Below are positions 18,517 through 27,835 of a stretch of 64,000 nucleotides of DNA, piece by piece. The translations under genes were made by a program, and so were the position numbers. The notes beneath the pieces were generated by a model, which was given only the letters and a program-made list of their open reading frames with translations, had not been told where the DNA came from and did not search any database. Source of the DNA: JADLHS01 sp049840435 (GTDB lineage Bacteria; Verrucomicrobiota; Verrucomicrobiia; Limisphaerales; JADLHS01); contig JASGKY010000045.1 of NCBI GenBank assembly GCA_049840435.1, forward strand, positions 1 through 64,000, read 5' to 3'. Each line of letters starts with the position of its first letter. Position 1 is the stretch's first letter.

Positions 18517-20203
18517 ATGAACGATGATACCAATCACACGCCCGAGTCTCCAACCCCGCCCGCAACCTTCACTCCCGAGATCCCGCCTTTCATGAAGGCG
18601 GTTTCTTCTTCACCCGTGCCGAAGCCACTTTCCTATTGGTTGAAGCGTTTGTTGGTCTGCAATCCCTTCTATCTCGCGAGTGCTGCGTTGCTGTTGTATG
18701 GCGTTTACCGACTCTCGATTGACCCCACTTTGCTACGTACGGAAATGCGTCAGCTCATATTCAATTTCTCGGCGCTGCATGGTTACGAAGTTTTGCTGGT
18801 CGTGACGGCGGCGGTGCTGGCCAAGCGCCGCATTTGGTATGACGCCTCGCTGCTGGTCGCGCTGGAAAACATGTTGTGGGTTGTGCCGTTCATTCTGGCG
18901 AGTCAGGCGGCCTTATTGTCCCCCGGGCTCGCGTTCTATTTCTGTTTGCTAACGTTCTTTTTGGCGGCAGGAAGGGTGGGTTGGTTGCGCACCAGAGCTG
19001 AGGAGATTCTGCCGTCATTCCGGGGGCTCTGGTGCGCGATGCCGTTGTTGCTGGTCAACGCCGCGTGGCCGGTGATTTATCGGCATTTCGGCGAAACCAA
19101 GGTCGGCACGCAGACGACGACGGGAGCGGCCTACGAATTTAATGAGTTGAGCTGGTTTTGGCTGCTCCCGACGCTGACCGCATTGTTGTTTGGTTTGCCA
19201 CAACCCGCTGCCGCCGGGCCGAAAACTGTTATGCGCCGCTGGTTTCCGCTACTACTGTTCGGCTTCTGGCTGACCGGAACAGTGGTCCATCTGTACTCGC
19301 TTGGCTATGTGTATGACTTCAAACTGCGCCGAGAACAAGTCGCGCCAGCACTGTGGGTGTTGGCGTGGGCGCTGCAGTTCCGGCTCGGCGATTTCCTGCC
19401 GGTGCAGGGTCGGGCGGCAAAGCGCGCCTTGCTGGTGCTGCCGCTGCTGGCGACCCTGCCAGCAGCCTTGGTGTTGGACAGCCGCGGCTGTTTTCTACCT
19501 GAGCGCGCTGAATTTCCTCGGTTATGGCGTCAGGCATTGGGTGCAGGCGGATCGCCGTTGGACACTACAGCTGGCGCTTGGTTCGTTCGCCGTATTCGTG
19601 GCGACGCTGCCGCCAGAATTTGCACCGTTCCTGCCCCGCGTCGTGACTAAGGAAAACACCGTGGGTCTCGCATTGCTGACTTATCTACTCGCCAGCGCGC
19701 TGGTGTCGCGCAATCCGAAGATGGCGATTCTGGGCGGACTGGCGGCTTTGATTGCGGGCGGGATGTTGCGACAAGCGCACGCGGATTGGATTCATTGGGC
19801 GGCGCAGGCGGGTTTTGCTTACTTCCTCTTGCACAGCATGCGGTGGGAGGATGAAAAGCACGAAGGTGCGGCGTTGGTGCGGATGGTCGTGGCCATCGGT
19901 TGGGCATCCCACACGTTCGTCTGGGTGCGTGGTGGGGCTGGATTCCTCGAAGTGCTCATGCCCGCGACGGTGCTGCTGGCGGTCTGGGGACTGCGCGGCT
20001 GGTTGAATCGTTGCTGGAGGCCGCTGGCAATCCCAGTCGCTGCCACGTTGGCCATCCTGTGTAATCCAGTGCATTTCGTGGCAAATAAAATACCGACCTT
20101 GCCGGCCGGAATGCTTTATCTAGCCGGGAGTCTCTTGCTCTTCGCTCTCGGCACGGCAGTGGCGTTGACTAAACATCGCTGGCACAAACAATCGCAGTCG
20201 TAA
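18517..20203 (+). CDS. Polytopic membrane protein of unknown function (frameshifted)
   Basis: An integral membrane protein of about 560 residues with a Pro/Thr-rich cytoplasmic start (TPESPTPPATFTPEIPPF) and 12 or more hydrophobic helices, for example PFYLASAALLLYGVYRL, VPFILASQAALLSPGLAFYF and LAIPVAATLAILCNP. The frame breaks between about 19478 and 19492: the first part ends LLATLPAALVLDSR and the second continues AVFYLSALNFLGYGVRHW, so one extra base is likely. No transporter motif is recognised; acyltransferase- or O-antigen-polymerase-like membrane proteins are possible but unsupported. It stands alone between hisD (divergent) and uvrC (same strand). Confidence 0.7.
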
Positions 20204-20255
20204 GGCCCGGTGCACCTCACTTGCCAACGGCACGTCGCCCTCTGTAAGTTGCGGC

Positions 20256-21977
20256 GTGCCGGTGTCCGAATCCATCCGCAAAAAGTTGAGCCAGGTGCCC
20301 CACAAGCCCGGGGTATACCTGCACAAGGACCGCTTTGGCACGGTGATCTACGTCGGCAAGGCCCGCGATCTTCGTAAGCGCGTGAGCCAATATTTTCACC
20401 CGTCGCGACGCATGGGCTGGGATTTAAAGTTCAACGCGTTGATTGACGCGATTCACGATTTTGACGTTCACGTCGTGAAGAGCGAGCCCGAGGCGCTGCT
20501 GCTGGAAAGCAAGCTCATCAAGGAGTTTCATCCGCGCTTCAACGTCAGCTTGCGTGATGACAAACGCTTCCTGTTGCTCAAGGTGAACCTGAGCGACCCG
20601 ATCCCGAATTTCACTTTTACACGGCTGAAGAAGGACGACGGGGCGCGGTACTTCGGGCCGTTTGTGAACTCGACTGCCGCGCGCAATACCGTCGCGCTCG
20701 TCCGCAAACAATTCAATCTCCGTGGCTGTCGCGTGTTCACACCGGGCGAGGCGGATTACAAGCATTGCCTCTACGCGCATCTTAAATACTGCACCGCGCC
20801 ATGCGTCGGTAACGTCACGCGCGAGCAATACCTCGAACAAGTCAATGCGGCGTGCGATTTCTTGACCGGGCAATGTCAGGAAATGAAGGAGCAGCTCGAA
20901 GCCGAAATGCGTAAAGCCGCCGCTGCGCACGAGTTCGAGAAGGCCGCCGATCTGCGCGACATGATCCAGGACTTGGAACGCACGACGAAGCGCGAGAAGT
21001 CCTTTGCGCGCGTGCCGTATTCGCTGCCGCTGGCGATCAATCCAGAACAGGATTTGTGGGAACTGGCGAAGGTGCTCGGCTTGAGCAAACCACCGCAACG
21101 CATTGAAGGTTTCGACATCTCGAACATCAGCGGCACATTCAAAGTCGCGTCGCTCGTGAGCTTCAAGAATGGCCGGCCCGATCGCGCGAATTACCGGCGC
21201 TTCAAGATCAAGTCGGTAGAAGGGCAGGATGATTTTGCAAGCATGGCGGAGGTGATCCGCAGACGTTATACGCGGTTGAAGAATGAAGCACTGGAATCCT
21301 CGTCGTCGCCCACTGAACCTCGTGACGAAGCCGGCGAGCACATTCCGCAGGAGTTGCAGAAGCTGATCGATGAGACAAGCAAGCGCGTGCGACGCGGACA
21401 AAAGGTCAAAGACGAAGACGGTGGATTGAAGATGGAAGACAGCGGGCGTAGGACTGTTCCATCCTTCGTCCTCCATCCTCCATCCTCGTTCCCGGATTTG
21501 ATCCTTATCGATGGTGGCAAGGGTCAGCTCAACGCTGCTTGTGCGGAATTGGCCAAGTTAGGATTGGAGAAACAACCGGTCATCGGTCTCGCGAAGGAGT
21601 TTGAGGAAATCTATCGCCCGGGCGAAGACCAGCCATTGCGGCTCGGCCTTGATCATCCAGCGGTGAAACTGCTCCAGCGCGTGCGCGACGAATCGCATCG
21701 TGTTGCCAACTCCTACAACGCCCAGCTCCGGCTCAAAAAGATTTCCGAGAGCATCCTCGACGAGTTTCCAGGCATCGGCGAGCAACGCAAGGCGGCGCTG
21801 TTGAAAAAGTTTGGCTCAGTGCAGCGGTTGAAAACCGCGACGTTGGAACAACTCGCCGCTGTGCCCGGCTTTGGCGGCAAAGCCGCGGCGGAATTGAAAG
21901 CATTCCTCGACGCCCGCTCGACCACGCCCGCGACCGCCGAGGGGTCACATGCCGATGCGTCTTCCGGCGTTGCCTGA
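20256..21977 (+). CDS. uvrC: Excinuclease ABC subunit C
   Basis: Makes the two incisions around DNA lesions in nucleotide excision repair, with UvrA and UvrB. Domains in order: GIY-YIG nuclease (PGVYLHKDRFGTVIYVGKAR, residues 18-37, with ESKLIKEFHPRFN), the Cys-containing region YAHLKYCTAPCVG, a UVR motif (AAAHEFEKAADLRDMIQDLE), the RNase-H-like nuclease (IEGFDISNISG, LILIDGGKGQ, VRDESHRVANSYN) and the double HhH DNA-binding end (LDEFPGIGEQRKAALL, VPGFGGKAAAEL). At 573 residues it is near family length but holds an in-frame insertion around residues 383-411, encoded by an imperfect inverted repeat (21423-21440 with 21468-21485, 15 of 18 matching), in the loop before LILIDGG. Confidence 0.95.
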   Translation: MPVSESIRKKLSQVPHKPGVYLHKDRFGTVIYVGKARDLRKRVSQYFHPSRRMGWDLKFNALIDAIHDFDVHVVKSEPEALLLESKLIKEFHPRFNVSLRDDKRFLLLKVNLSDPIPNFTFTRLKKDDGARYFGPFVNSTAARNTVALVRKQFNLRGCRVFTPGEADYKHCLYAHLKYCTAPCVGNVTREQYLEQVNAACDFLTGQCQEMKEQLEAEMRKAAAAHEFEKAADLRDMIQDLERTTKREKSFARVPYSLPLAINPEQDLWELAKVLGLSKPPQRIEGFDISNISGTFKVASLVSFKNGRPDRANYRRFKIKSVEGQDDFASMAEVIRRRYTRLKNEALESSSSPTEPRDEAGEHIPQELQKLIDETSKRVRRGQKVKDEDGGLKMEDSGRRTVPSFVLHPPSSFPDLILIDGGKGQLNAACAELAKLGLEKQPVIGLAKEFEEIYRPGEDQPLRLGLDHPAVKLLQRVRDESHRVANSYNAQLRLKKISESILDEFPGIGEQRKAALLKKFGSVQRLKTATLEQLAAVPGFGGKAAAELKAFLDARSTTPATAEGSHADASSGVA

Positions 21978-21997
21978 TTTGGGTAATCTGATCGTAA

Positions 21998-22624
21998 ATG
22001 AAATTCCGATTCACCAGCGGCGCAGCGCTCCTATCTCTTCTGGTCATTCTGAGCTGCGCCACCTCAAAGCGACCGGACGACTTGGTGGATGTTCAGAAGG
22101 TGATTCCCGACGTGGTGCTGGACATCCGTTACGCGACCACGAACAACTTCACTGGACAAAAATTATATCCGTTTGCGAAGTGCTATCTGCGTCGCGCGGC
22201 GGCAGAAAAGCTCGCGGCCGTGCAAACCGAGCTAAAACCACTCGGCTACGGTTTAAAAATTTACGACGGCTATCGCCCACTGTCCGTGCAGCGCAAGATG
22301 TGGGAGGTTTTTCCCCAGCCGGGCTATGTTGCTGATCCGAAGAAGGGCTCGCGCCACAATCGCGGTGCGGCGGTGGACGTGACGTTGATTCGCTTATCAG
22401 ACGGCGGGGAGTTGTCCATGCCGACACCCTACGACGATTTCACCGAACGCGCGCACCGCAACTTCATGGACTTGCCCGCCGAGGCAATTCAAAACCGGGG
22501 TTTGCTCGAGCGTGTGATGACGGAACACGGTTTTGTCGGCCTGCCGACAGAGTGGTGGCATTTCGATGATGCGAACTGGCGCGACCATCCGTTGCTGGAC
22601 ATCCCCGTTCCGTCCCGGCCTTGA
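21998..22624 (+). CDS. D-Ala-D-Ala dipeptidase (VanX/DdpX type), lipoprotein
   Basis: A zinc dipeptidase that cleaves D-alanyl-D-alanine. The M15D motifs are clear: IYDGYRPLSVQRKMW, SRHNRGAAVDVTL (His and Asp zinc ligands in SxHxxGxAxD) and PTEWWHFDD (catalytic Glu and last His). The N-terminus is a lipoprotein signal (ALLSLLVILSCATS, lipobox ending at Cys), so it is exported and anchored. That location points to recycling or use of D-Ala-D-Ala rather than vancomycin resistance; no vanHA genes are adjacent. It starts 20 bp after uvrC and converges with the next gene. Confidence 0.87.
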   Translation: MKFRFTSGAALLSLLVILSCATSKRPDDLVDVQKVIPDVVLDIRYATTNNFTGQKLYPFAKCYLRRAAAEKLAAVQTELKPLGYGLKIYDGYRPLSVQRKMWEVFPQPGYVADPKKGSRHNRGAAVDVTLIRLSDGGELSMPTPYDDFTERAHRNFMDLPAEAIQNRGLLERVMTEHGFVGLPTEWWHFDDANWRDHPLLDIPVPSRP

Positions 22625-22629
22625 AGTGG

Positions 22630-23622
22630 CTATTTCTTTTTGCCGAACATCGAGGCGGCCATTTTCATGCCCATCTTCATCATGTCCTGCTGGCTCTTGA
22701 GCGATTTGGCGTAGGCGTTGTATTGGTCGGCAGACAGGATGGGTTGCACCCGGGCGAGAATGCGTTGATTCAACTGCTCCTGTTCCTGAAAATACAGGTT
22801 CATTCGCTCCTCGGTGAACCTGGAAAACATGTCCTCAGAGAAATCCTGCTGGTTGCCGTAGTCGGTGGTGAATTTGAAGCCCTGACGTTCCTCGGAAATC
22901 GCCGTGAGCAACGATTGCTCCTGGTTTGAGTTGAGCGCCATGTCCGCCGTCAGTTGCCCCTTGAACTGTTCCAAGGCCTGCCGGTCCGGGACGGATTTCT
23001 CGTAGGCCTCGAACTGCGAATAATTCTCCGCTCCGAGCAGGTCTTTGATCTGTTGATTGATTGCATCGTTGGCCTCTTTTATCTGCTTAGTCAGTTCGGC
23101 GCGGCGTTCGGGGGTCAGGTCACCGCTCATCATCTCCATGCCCAGGTCCATACTGCCCAGCGTTTTGTTCAGCAGCAGATCCTTCAACGCCGCCTGCTGT
23201 TCCGGGGTCATGTTCATAGCCTTGAAGAAATCCGCGTAGTTCTTGTCAATCATGCCACCCATGACGGTCTTTTGCTGGTTCTTGATCATCTCCCGCGCCT
23301 CGGGGTCTTTGAACATCTCGGCGAAGGGATTTGCCGGCTTGGCGTTGGTTCCGGTGCTGGCCACCGTGTTCGTCAACGCCACCGTAAGCTTGGCGGCGGT
23401 GCCGGCGTTGGCGGCGGATTCCACCTGGGCGGTCTCCAGCTTCTCGCGCAAGGCGGCGGCATTCTGCTCGTTCTCGGCCAGCCGGGCGCGCGCGTCATCG
23501 AGCTCCTTCTTCAATAAGGCGTGCTGGGCTTCCGCTTGTTTGGCGCTCTGGGTTTTGGTGATCGCCAGCCCACCCAGGGCGACGACGGCGATCAGCAGGA
23601 CGACGATGACGGTATTTTTCAT
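22630..23622 (-). CDS. Membrane-anchored coiled-coil protein of unknown function
   Basis: A 330-residue protein with an N-terminal membrane helix (VIVVLLIAVVALGGLAI) followed by a coiled coil (about residues 28-75; KKELDDARARLAENEQNAAA), a Thr/Ala linker and a mostly helical, Met- and Gln-rich domain with repeated glutamine pairs (MTPEQQAALKDLLL, DLTPERRAELTKQI, ILSADQYNAYAKSL). The TPEQ/TPER and SADQYNA patterns resemble Spy/CpxP-like helical repeats in many Verrucomicrobia. It ends FGKKK. Probably faces the periplasm. No enzyme motif is seen. Confidence 0.72.
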   Translation of the reverse strand: MKNTVIVVLLIAVVALGGLAITKTQSAKQAEAQHALLKKELDDARARLAENEQNAAALREKLETAQVESAANAGTAAKLTVALTNTVASTGTNAKPANPFAEMFKDPEAREMIKNQQKTVMGGMIDKNYADFFKAMNMTPEQQAALKDLLLNKTLGSMDLGMEMMSGDLTPERRAELTKQIKEANDAINQQIKDLLGAENYSQFEAYEKSVPDRQALEQFKGQLTADMALNSNQEQSLLTAISEERQGFKFTTDYGNQQDFSEDMFSRFTEERMNLYFQEQEQLNQRILARVQPILSADQYNAYAKSLKSQQDMMKMGMKMAASMFGKKK

Positions 23623-23819
23623 GATTTGAACTTTCCCAATACTGTTTCCCGATATTACGACAACTTCGCCGCCGAAACGTTACACCGGGATTTGCCCCGG
23701 CTGATGTTGGCACGGCGGATTGGTTTGTTGCGCAGTGCAAGCCTCTCAAATCCAGCGCGCCCGCCAACTACAAACTTTCCCCCTTTCTCCACCCGGTCAT
23801 TTCAACTACTTTTGCTGCC

Positions 23820-25034
23820 ATGAGCGCTGTTGTTGCTGAAAATCTGCCCGACGCCCAAGGCCACTTTGGCCCGTATGGCGGACGTTACGTGCCCGAGACG
23901 TTGATGCATCCGTTGCAGGAGCTGGAGGCCGAATACTTCCGCGCGCAGCACGACCCGGAATTTCAGCGCGAACTCTCCTACTACCTCACAGAATTCGTCG
24001 GTCGCCCCACGCCGCTTTACTTCGCCGAACGTCTCACACGCGAACTTGGTGGCGCGAAAATTTATCTCAAGCGCGAAGACCTCAATCACACCGGCGCACA
24101 CAAGATCAACAACGCGATGGGCCAGATTCTGTTAGCCAAGCGCATGGGCAAGACCCGCATCATCGCCGAGACCGGTGCAGGCCAGCACGGTGTTGCGACG
24201 GCGACCGTCGCCGCGATGTTCGGCCTCAAGTGTGTCATCTACATGGGCTCGGTGGATTGCGAGCGCCAGATGCTCAACGTGTATCGCATGAAGATGCTCG
24301 GCGCGGAAGTCGTCCCCGTGCATGCCGGCCAGAAGACGCTCAAGGAAGCCGTCAACGAAGCCATGCGCGACTGGGTCACGAACATCCGCAGCACGCATTA
24401 CATCCTCGGCACGGCCTACGGCGCGCATCCGTATCCGGTCATGGTCCGCAATTTCCAACGCGTCATCGGCGACGAAGCGCGCGCACAGATTCTCGAAAAG
24501 GAAAAGCGCTTGCCCGACCTGCTCATCGCGTGCGTCGGCGGCGGCTCGAACGCCATCGGCCTGTTCTATCCGTTCCTCGACGACCCGAGCGTGCGTATGA
24601 TCGGCGTGGAAGCGGGCGGACTCGGCATCAAGCCCGAGCAACACGCGGCGCGGTTTCACGGCGGCTCGCTCGGCGTATTGCAAGGCACGCGTAGCTACAT
24701 TTTGCAGGACGACTTCGGCCAGATTCAACTCACGCACAGCGTCAGCGCCGGACTGGACTACGCCGCCGTCGGGCCGGAACACGCGTTCCTGCACGACGCC
24801 AAGCGCGTGGCCTACACCTACGCCACCGACGACAAGGCGCTCGAAGCGTTCATGAAACTCGCGCGGCTCGAAGGAATCATCCCCGCGCTCGAAAGCTCGC
24901 ACGCCGTCGCCGAGTGCATCGTCCAAGCGCCGAAGCTGGGCAAGGAAAAGGTCATCATCGTGAACCTCTCCGGTCGCGGCGACAAAGACGTGGCACAGGC
25001 CGCGGACAAGATCGGTTTACAGATGCCGAAGTGA
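23820..25034 (+). CDS. trpB: Tryptophan synthase beta chain
   Basis: Joins indole and serine to make tryptophan, using pyridoxal phosphate, in complex with TrpA. The 404-residue length and the motifs are typical: GPYGGRYVPETLMHPL, LKREDLNHTGAHKINNAMG with PLP Lys95, AETGAGQHGVATATVAA, the phosphate loop CVGGGSNAIG and NLSGRGDKD near the end. The frame is intact with no gaps. No trpA or other trp gene is within the window on either side, so trpB is separate from the rest of its pathway here. Confidence 0.97.
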   Translation: MSAVVAENLPDAQGHFGPYGGRYVPETLMHPLQELEAEYFRAQHDPEFQRELSYYLTEFVGRPTPLYFAERLTRELGGAKIYLKREDLNHTGAHKINNAMGQILLAKRMGKTRIIAETGAGQHGVATATVAAMFGLKCVIYMGSVDCERQMLNVYRMKMLGAEVVPVHAGQKTLKEAVNEAMRDWVTNIRSTHYILGTAYGAHPYPVMVRNFQRVIGDEARAQILEKEKRLPDLLIACVGGGSNAIGLFYPFLDDPSVRMIGVEAGGLGIKPEQHAARFHGGSLGVLQGTRSYILQDDFGQIQLTHSVSAGLDYAAVGPEHAFLHDAKRVAYTYATDDKALEAFMKLARLEGIIPALESSHAVAECIVQAPKLGKEKVIIVNLSGRGDKDVAQAADKIGLQMPK

Positions 25035-25074
25035 CGGCAGTATCTGTTCTGAAGCGGGATTTCTGCTTACAGCT

Positions 25075-26355
25075 ATGCCAACAGAGCGAATTCCGTGTCG
25101 AGCTGAAGGGTGTGCTAACACGATTCTACCTGTAACTGCGGAAGCAAACCACGGCTACTGTATGCCATGCGTTCAGAAGCGGCAGCGTGAAGAACGAGAG
25201 GAATACATTCGGCAGAACCGACGCGAAGTAGATCCATATGCAGGGATAACAGACGTAGTTGAGATGCTTCGCGTGCTGCACACCCCAAGGCGGCACGACC
25301 CACTTGTCATATTTCGTCCGTCCCCACAGTCTGCGGAAGCACTTTATTCTCGATTGAACGCAGAGCAGGCTGAACGGTTGATGACGATTGCGGCTGATGC
25401 AATGCGTGCTGGAAACGAAGACTTCGCCGAAAATATCGCAAAATCGCTCGCAACGTTCACGGACTACCGGCTCGACCGCATGTTAGAGTCGTGGATTGAC
25501 CGGAATCATTTTTGGCCGTCTGTTATTTTCAGAGGCGCAGGTGAACTAATCAGAGAGGCGGTGGTCAGCGCCCTAGAATCCGGAACAGCGAATGCAAATC
25601 ATGCTCTTTCCGCAATGGCATGGATAGGTGACGCTAAAGTTCAGGACTTATTTCGTAGGTGGGAAGCCAATCCGCCGCGTTGGCGAAGCGGCCTGCACGT
25701 AGGCCCGGCAGACTACGCTCATGTTGCCGGCTGGGAGTTGGGTGCGCACAAAAGACGGAATCTGTTCCACGATGAATGCTGGGCTATTATACCCGCGCAG
25801 CCAAATCAATCATCCGACAAGTCGTTGCAACTTATGCACGAGGTGAGCCAAAGCTGTCCTTGGTGTCAGCGACAGTTGATTCATCTTGTTGAGTTGGACC
25901 TTTTGGACAAACGTTTCGCCTTTCTTGGAGTCGCAGGAGAGAAACTACCAATACTTACTTGTGATGCTTGTACTTGTTACGGTGCAGGTTTTATGTTTTC
26001 ACGAATTGCGTCTGATGGAACTGCGCGATTGGCAGGTGAAAATAAGCGTCCCGATTGGCTTCCCGACGACGTAAGTTCATGGGAGCGCAGTCCGTGGAAG
26101 GGTCGTGCGGTTAGTGTTCATCAACGCTGCGCGATCTACGCAGTTGATGGTTGGGATTCCATTACACTCTCCCAAATTGGAGGGCTGCCAACTTGGGTGC
26201 AGGACTCTGCATTTCCAAAATGTCCCGACTGTTCAGAGACGATGAAATTTGTAGCTCAAGTTGATAACGGGCAGTTCCCTTATCACGAAGGCGTGTACCA
26301 CGCATTCCTCTGCGCTTCTTGTCGCGTCACAGCCACAACTTACCAGCAGACTTGA
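25075..26355 (+). CDS. Uncharacterised zinc-ribbon protein (accessory)
   Basis: A 426-residue protein with several cysteine pairs: CRAEGCANTILP and YCMPCVQK near residues 8-33, SCPWCQRQ, LTCDACTCYG and, at the end, KCPDCSETMKF with FLCASCRV. These look like zinc ribbons. The final third (SQIGGLPTWVQDSAFPKCPDC) resembles the C-terminal part of DUF1963/YwqG-like proteins. The middle is helical and may hold HEAT-like repeats (residues 90-210). Base composition is less GC-rich than in trpB or the following gene, and it lies alone between housekeeping genes, which suggests gain by transfer. A role cannot be named; some proteins with this C-terminus are immunity-like, but that is only a guess. Confidence 0.6.
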   Translation: MPTERIPCRAEGCANTILPVTAEANHGYCMPCVQKRQREEREEYIRQNRREVDPYAGITDVVEMLRVLHTPRRHDPLVIFRPSPQSAEALYSRLNAEQAERLMTIAADAMRAGNEDFAENIAKSLATFTDYRLDRMLESWIDRNHFWPSVIFRGAGELIREAVVSALESGTANANHALSAMAWIGDAKVQDLFRRWEANPPRWRSGLHVGPADYAHVAGWELGAHKRRNLFHDECWAIIPAQPNQSSDKSLQLMHEVSQSCPWCQRQLIHLVELDLLDKRFAFLGVAGEKLPILTCDACTCYGAGFMFSRIASDGTARLAGENKRPDWLPDDVSSWERSPWKGRAVSVHQRCAIYAVDGWDSITLSQIGGLPTWVQDSAFPKCPDCSETMKFVAQVDNGQFPYHEGVYHAFLCASCRVTATTYQQT

Positions 26356-26455
26356 CCGACCGGCCTGCATCCAAACTCGCTGTTCGACGGTGACGAACCC
26401 TAGGACCTGTTCATTGACTTGAACGAATGCGCCTTGTTCACTGTCTGCGCATTTA

Positions 26456-27736
26456 ATGTCTCAGAAATCCAAATCTTCAAATCCACTGAAACGCGTCGCC
26501 ACCAAGTTGCGCGAATTGCACGAGCGGCATGAGGAGCGGCATCGGCCCAGCGGATTTGATTTCGCGCTGGCGGATCGCGTGGATTTCCTCAATGGGGCGG
26601 CGTGGGACGCCGTTACCGCGCACGGCAGCCAGTTTCTGCAACGCAAGGTTCTCCGGGTCATCGAGGCACACGGGCCGGACAATCTCGTGCCGCGTTACGC
26701 GCTGATTTTCCGCGGGCAACAACCGGTCGCCGCCGTGGCCGCACAACTCGTCACAGTCACCAACAAGCATTTGCTCAAGGAAGAATCGGGCGGCGGCCGG
26801 AACGGCAGTTCGTTGCAACGCGTGTTGACGCCGGCGGCCAAGCTCGCGACCTCGCAGCTGAACGAGCCGCTGCTGGTGGCGGGCAATCTCATGTCGTGGG
26901 GCTTTCACGGCATCGCGTTCGCCGCGGGCGAAGATCCGGCGGCGCTCTGGCCGGGCGTGGCGGAGGCGTTGTATCGCATCCGGCGCGCGGAACGGTTGCT
27001 CGGCCAGACGAATCTCGTGCTGGTCAAGGACCTCACGGAACGCGAGCAGGGGCTGGAGGCGTTGCGGCGCTTCAGCTATCGCCCCATGGAAACCGAGCCG
27101 AACATGGTGCTCGCGCTCAACTCCACCTGGCGCACCTACGACGATTACCTCGGCGCGCTCGACGCGAAGTATCGGCGCAACGCCAAGGATCAGGTGAAGA
27201 AACTCACGACCGCCGGCTGCGTGGTGGAATCGTTGACAGACCTCACGCCGCACTCGGCGCGATTGCATGAATTGTATCTGGCTGTGCACAAGAACGCATC
27301 GGTGCGATTGGTCACGCTCGCGGAAAGTTATTTGCCACAACTCGCCTCCGCGCTCGGCGAGGATTTCCGCTGCACGGTCATCCGGCGTAGTGAACAGATT
27401 CTCGGCTTCGTCACCACCATTCGCGACGGCGACACCGCCATTGCCTACTACATCGGTTTTGATCGCGCGGCGGCAGTGGAAGGATTGCCGATTTATCTGC
27501 GCCTGCTGCACGCAACCATTGCCGATGCGATTGCGTGGGGCTGCAAATCATTGTCACTCGGCCGCACCGCGCTTGAACCCAAAGCCGCGCTCGGCGCGAA
27601 GCCCGAGCCAATGTCCGTCTGGATGCGCCATCGTGTGCCGGCTTTGAACTGGGTGATGCGTGGTTTGCTCGGCGCGGTGTCACATGAGGAAGCGCCGGAG
27701 CGGAATCCGTTCAAGGCCACCAACCCTGCCGCTTGA
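26456..27736 (+). CDS. FemAB-like/GNAT-fold protein
   Basis: A 426-residue protein of the FemAB_like (DUF482) group with an acetyltransferase fold. The C-terminal half shows the pattern YLGALDAKYRRNAKDQVKKL, LYLAVHKNASVRLV, CTVIRRSEQILGFVT, IAYYIGFDRAAAVEG and YLRLLHATIADAIAWGC with SLGRTALEPKAALGAKP, all typical of this family. The N-terminus is highly charged (RELHERHEERHRPSGFD). Relatives are annotated as peptidoglycan-related peptidyl transferases, but the true substrate is unknown. It is probably cytoplasmic. Confidence 0.75.
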   Translation: MSQKSKSSNPLKRVATKLRELHERHEERHRPSGFDFALADRVDFLNGAAWDAVTAHGSQFLQRKVLRVIEAHGPDNLVPRYALIFRGQQPVAAVAAQLVTVTNKHLLKEESGGGRNGSSLQRVLTPAAKLATSQLNEPLLVAGNLMSWGFHGIAFAAGEDPAALWPGVAEALYRIRRAERLLGQTNLVLVKDLTEREQGLEALRRFSYRPMETEPNMVLALNSTWRTYDDYLGALDAKYRRNAKDQVKKLTTAGCVVESLTDLTPHSARLHELYLAVHKNASVRLVTLAESYLPQLASALGEDFRCTVIRRSEQILGFVTTIRDGDTAIAYYIGFDRAAAVEGLPIYLRLLHATIADAIAWGCKSLSLGRTALEPKAALGAKPEPMSVWMRHRVPALNWVMRGLLGAVSHEEAPERNPFKATNPAA

Positions 27737-27835
27737 GCACAGGGCACATTAAGGTGCTCAAATCCGCAATCTTACTGCCTAAAATCAGCCTTCCTCTCGG
27801 GCCAAGGTGTGCGAGGATGAGCCCATTCAAATCTT

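Noticed and set aside
21998..22624. VanX-like gene as a vancomycin-resistance gene
   Set aside because: It has a lipoprotein signal and no vanH/vanA-type ligase nearby; an exported recycling or nutritional dipeptidase is more likely.
26477..27511. A 344-codon minus-strand frame
   Set aside because: Antisense shadow of the FemAB-like gene.
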